From: Nocardioidaceae bacterium
GTDB taxonomy: Bacteria > Actinomycetota > Actinomycetes > Propionibacteriales > Nocardioidaceae
DNA: 64,000 bases
Reading direction: 5' to 3'
Assembly: GCA_017744365.1 (NCBI GenBank)
Contig: JAGIBL010000003.1
Location: 1 to 64,000 of the forward strand
Below the pieces are notes generated by a model. That model did not search any database and was not told the DNA's origin. It was given only the letters and a program-made list of their open reading frames with translations. Positions within the stretch are counted from its first letter, which is position 1. Every line of letters begins with the position of its first letter. Made by a program: the position numbers and the translations under genes. Shown in pieces: positions 62,430 through 64,000 of this stretch.

Positions 62430-64000
62430 GAGAAGTTCACCGCCAGGAGGGCCAGCAGCACCATCGCGGCGCCGGCGAGCAGGGCCAGGGCATAGGAGCG
62501 GACGAAGCCGTTCTGCGCGAGCCGGAACCGCGACGAGATGCCCGCGAACGACGCCGCGGTGCCCTCCACGATCCCGTCCACGAAGCCGCGGTCGAAGACC
62601 GCCAGCCCGCGGACGCCGGACCAGCCGGGCTTCACGATCACTTCCTCGTTGAACGCGTCGCCGTACAGCTCGGCACGAGCGGCCCGGGTCACGAAGGAGA
62701 CCTTCACCGGCGCCTCGCGCGGCACGTCGCGCTGGCCGACGAAGACCCAGGCGACCAGCACGCCGAGCGCGACCACGAGCAGCGCGATCAAGCTCATCAC
62801 CAGCGGGCTCACCGACAGGTGCTCCTCGGCGTGCTCGCCGACCACCGGGGTCAGCCAGTCCACGATCCAGTCGTTGACCAGCAGCAGGCCACCGGCCGCG
62901 GAGAGGACCGCGAGGCCGATCAGCGGCCAGGTCATCACGTTCGGCGACTCGTGCGGGTGCACGCCCTTCTCCCAGCGCTTCTTGGTGAAGAAGGTCAGCA
63001 GCATCAGCCGGCTCATGTAGAACGCGGTGACGCCCGCGCCGACCAGCGCGCACAGGCCGACCACGAAGTTGTCCGCGAACGCGGACTCGATGATCTTGTC
63101 CTTGGACCAGAAGCCGGCGAACGGCGGGACGCCGATGATCGCGAGGTAGCCGACCGCGAACGTCGCGAAGGTCAGCGGCATCGCCTTCTGCAGCGCGCCG
63201 TAGTGGCGCATGTTCACGTCGTCGTCCATCCCGTGCATCACCGAGCCGGCGCCGAGGAACATGTTCGCCTTGAAGGCACCGTGGGTGAGCAGGTGGAAGA
63301 TCGCGAACGCGTAGCCTGCCGGGCCGAGACCGGCGGCCAGCACCATGTAGCCGATCTGGCTCATCGTGGAACCGGCGAGCGCCTTCTTGATGTCGTCCTT
63401 GGCGCACCCGATGATCGCGCCCATCAGCAGCGTGATGCAGCCGACCACGATGACCGCGGTGCGGGCGTCCTCGGTGAGGCTGAAGATGAAGTTCGAGCGG
63501 ACGATGAGGTAGACGCCCGCGGTCACCATCGTCGCCGCGTGGATCAGCGCGGAGACCGGGGTCGGGCCCTCCATCGCGTCCAGCAGCCAGGTCTGCAGCG
63601 GGAACTGCGCCGACTTGCCGCAGGCGGCGAGCAGGAGCAGCAGGCCGATCGCGGTGAGGACTCCGTCGCCGGCGTGCTCCGAGGCCGCCGAGACCACCGT
63701 GAACGAGGTGGACCCGAAGGTGACAAAGATCAGCGCGGCGCCCAGGGAGAGGCCGATGTCGCCGACGCGGTTGATGACGAAGGCCTTCTTGGCGGCGGCC
63801 GCCGCGGACGGCTTGTGCTGCCAGAACCCGATCAGCAGGTACGACGCGAGACCCACGCCTTCCCAGCCGAGGAAGACGCCGACGTAGTCGCCGGCCAGGA
63901 CCAGCACCAGCATCGCGGCGACGAAGAGGTTGAGGTAGCCGAAGAACCGGCGCCGCCGCTCGTCGTGGGCCATGTAGCCGACCGAGTAGACGTGGATCAG
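62426..64000 (-). CDS. nuoL: NADH-quinone oxidoreductase subunit L (N-terminus outside the window)
   Basis: 525 residues of the C-terminal part are visible. The frame is open to the window edge, and the bases beyond the first in-frame ATG (63973) still encode the NuoL sequence [10 protein letters not shown]. It has [41 protein letters not shown] (TM5 Glu), [36 protein letters not shown] (TM7 Lys) and [17 protein letters not shown]. The lateral helix region near the C-terminus is also present. It is the first of the three pump genes here; more nuo genes should lie to the right. Confidence 0.96.
   Translation of the reverse strand: MIHVYSVGYMAHDERRRRFFGYLNLFVAAMLVLVLAGDYVGVFLGWEGVGLASYLLIGFWQHKPSAAAAAKKAFVINRVGDIGLSLGAALIFVTFGSTSFTVVSAASEHAGDGVLTAIGLLLLLAACGKSAQFPLQTWLLDAMEGPTPVSALIHAATMVTAGVYLIVRSNFIFSLTEDARTAVIVVGCITLLMGAIIGCAKDDIKKALAGSTMSQIGYMVLAAGLGPAGYAFAIFHLLTHGAFKANMFLGAGSVMHGMDDDVNMRHYGALQKAMPLTFATFAVGYLAIIGVPPFAGFWSKDKIIESAFADNFVVGLCALVGAGVTAFYMSRLMLLTFFTKKRWEKGVHPHESPNVMTWPLIGLAVLSAAGGLLLVNDWIVDWLTPVVGEHAEEHLSVSPLVMSLIALLVVALGVLVAWVFVGQRDVPREAPVKVSFVTRAARAELYGDAFNEEVIVKPGWSGVRGLAVFDRGFVDGIVEGTAASFAGISSRFRLAQNGFVRSYALALLAGAAMVLLALLAVNFS

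Overview
The window is GC-rich DNA with many GTG starts, long runs of genes overlapping by 1-8 bases, a gamma-alpha fused KorA with KorB, and a nuoL-nuoM-nuoN run followed by a trans-polyprenyl synthase. This fits a chromosomal segment of an aerobic high-GC actinobacterium; Nocardioidaceae (Nocardioides-like) is my best guess from gene style, not a search result. I see no rRNA, tRNA or CRISPR.

Layout: (1) 1-15331 is a catabolic island. A Liv-type transporter with a nitrilase-fold hydrolase, a cyclase-family hydrolase and a DUF35 protein runs leftwards from about 6.7 kb. A TetR gene follows, then a leftward operon of two acyl-CoA dehydrogenases, an active and a degenerate MaoC subunit and an alpha-methylacyl-CoA racemase-like protein. 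A rightward CoA-transferase and an ADP-forming acyl-CoA synthetase end the region. Identical 14-bp palindromes at both divergent promoters suggest one TetR regulon. The enzyme set resembles the heteromeric dehydrogenase, hydratase and DUF35/aldolase machinery of steroid side-chain degradation. (2) 15324-21288: ACT-malic enzyme, LtrA-like membrane protein, a DUF2156/MprF-like membrane protein, a flavin monooxygenase-like protein and an SRPBCC protein. (3) 21263-28194: sulfate ABC transporter (cysP-T-W-A order in transcription) divergent from korAB. A KstR-consensus palindrome lies in front of korA.

(4) 28738-35582: a 6.7-kb foreign block carrying a large secreted Rhs/YD-repeat protein with an unassigned C-terminal toxin, a small candidate immunity gene and a KptA/Tpt1 RNA 2'-phosphotransferase, all translationally coupled. 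The block lies exactly between 81/82-bp direct repeats. Each repeat carries the divergent promoter and start codons of the host SRPBCC and rarD genes. (5) 35570-38940: rarD and an ABC exporter-TetR operon. (6) 38960-48599: an eleven-gene co-directional operon (polar amino-acid-type ABC importer, IclR, SelA/DgaE-like PLP enzyme, PTE-like hydrolase, FAH, RidA, FMN alpha-hydroxyacid dehydrogenase, EF_0837-like amidohydrolase). A clear promoter and a complex 37-bp operator precede it. (7) 48660-56454: a Dpp/Opp importer operon with SDR, Gfo/Idh and a degenerate metallo-beta-lactamase-fold gene. (8) 56450-58075: a perfect CRP-type box and a sigma factor fused to an anti-sigma-like zinc finger and a Pro-rich sensor tail. 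(9) 58301-64000: polyprenyl synthase and nuoN-M-L (nuoL cut by the window edge).

The least expected structures are the direct-repeat-flanked Rhs/immunity/KptA block and two mirror-symmetric repeat arrays (28195-28310 and 58093-58285). Both arrays sit between convergent genes and place 17- or 18-bp repeats at a constant 14-nt spacing, direct copies first and then inverted copies.
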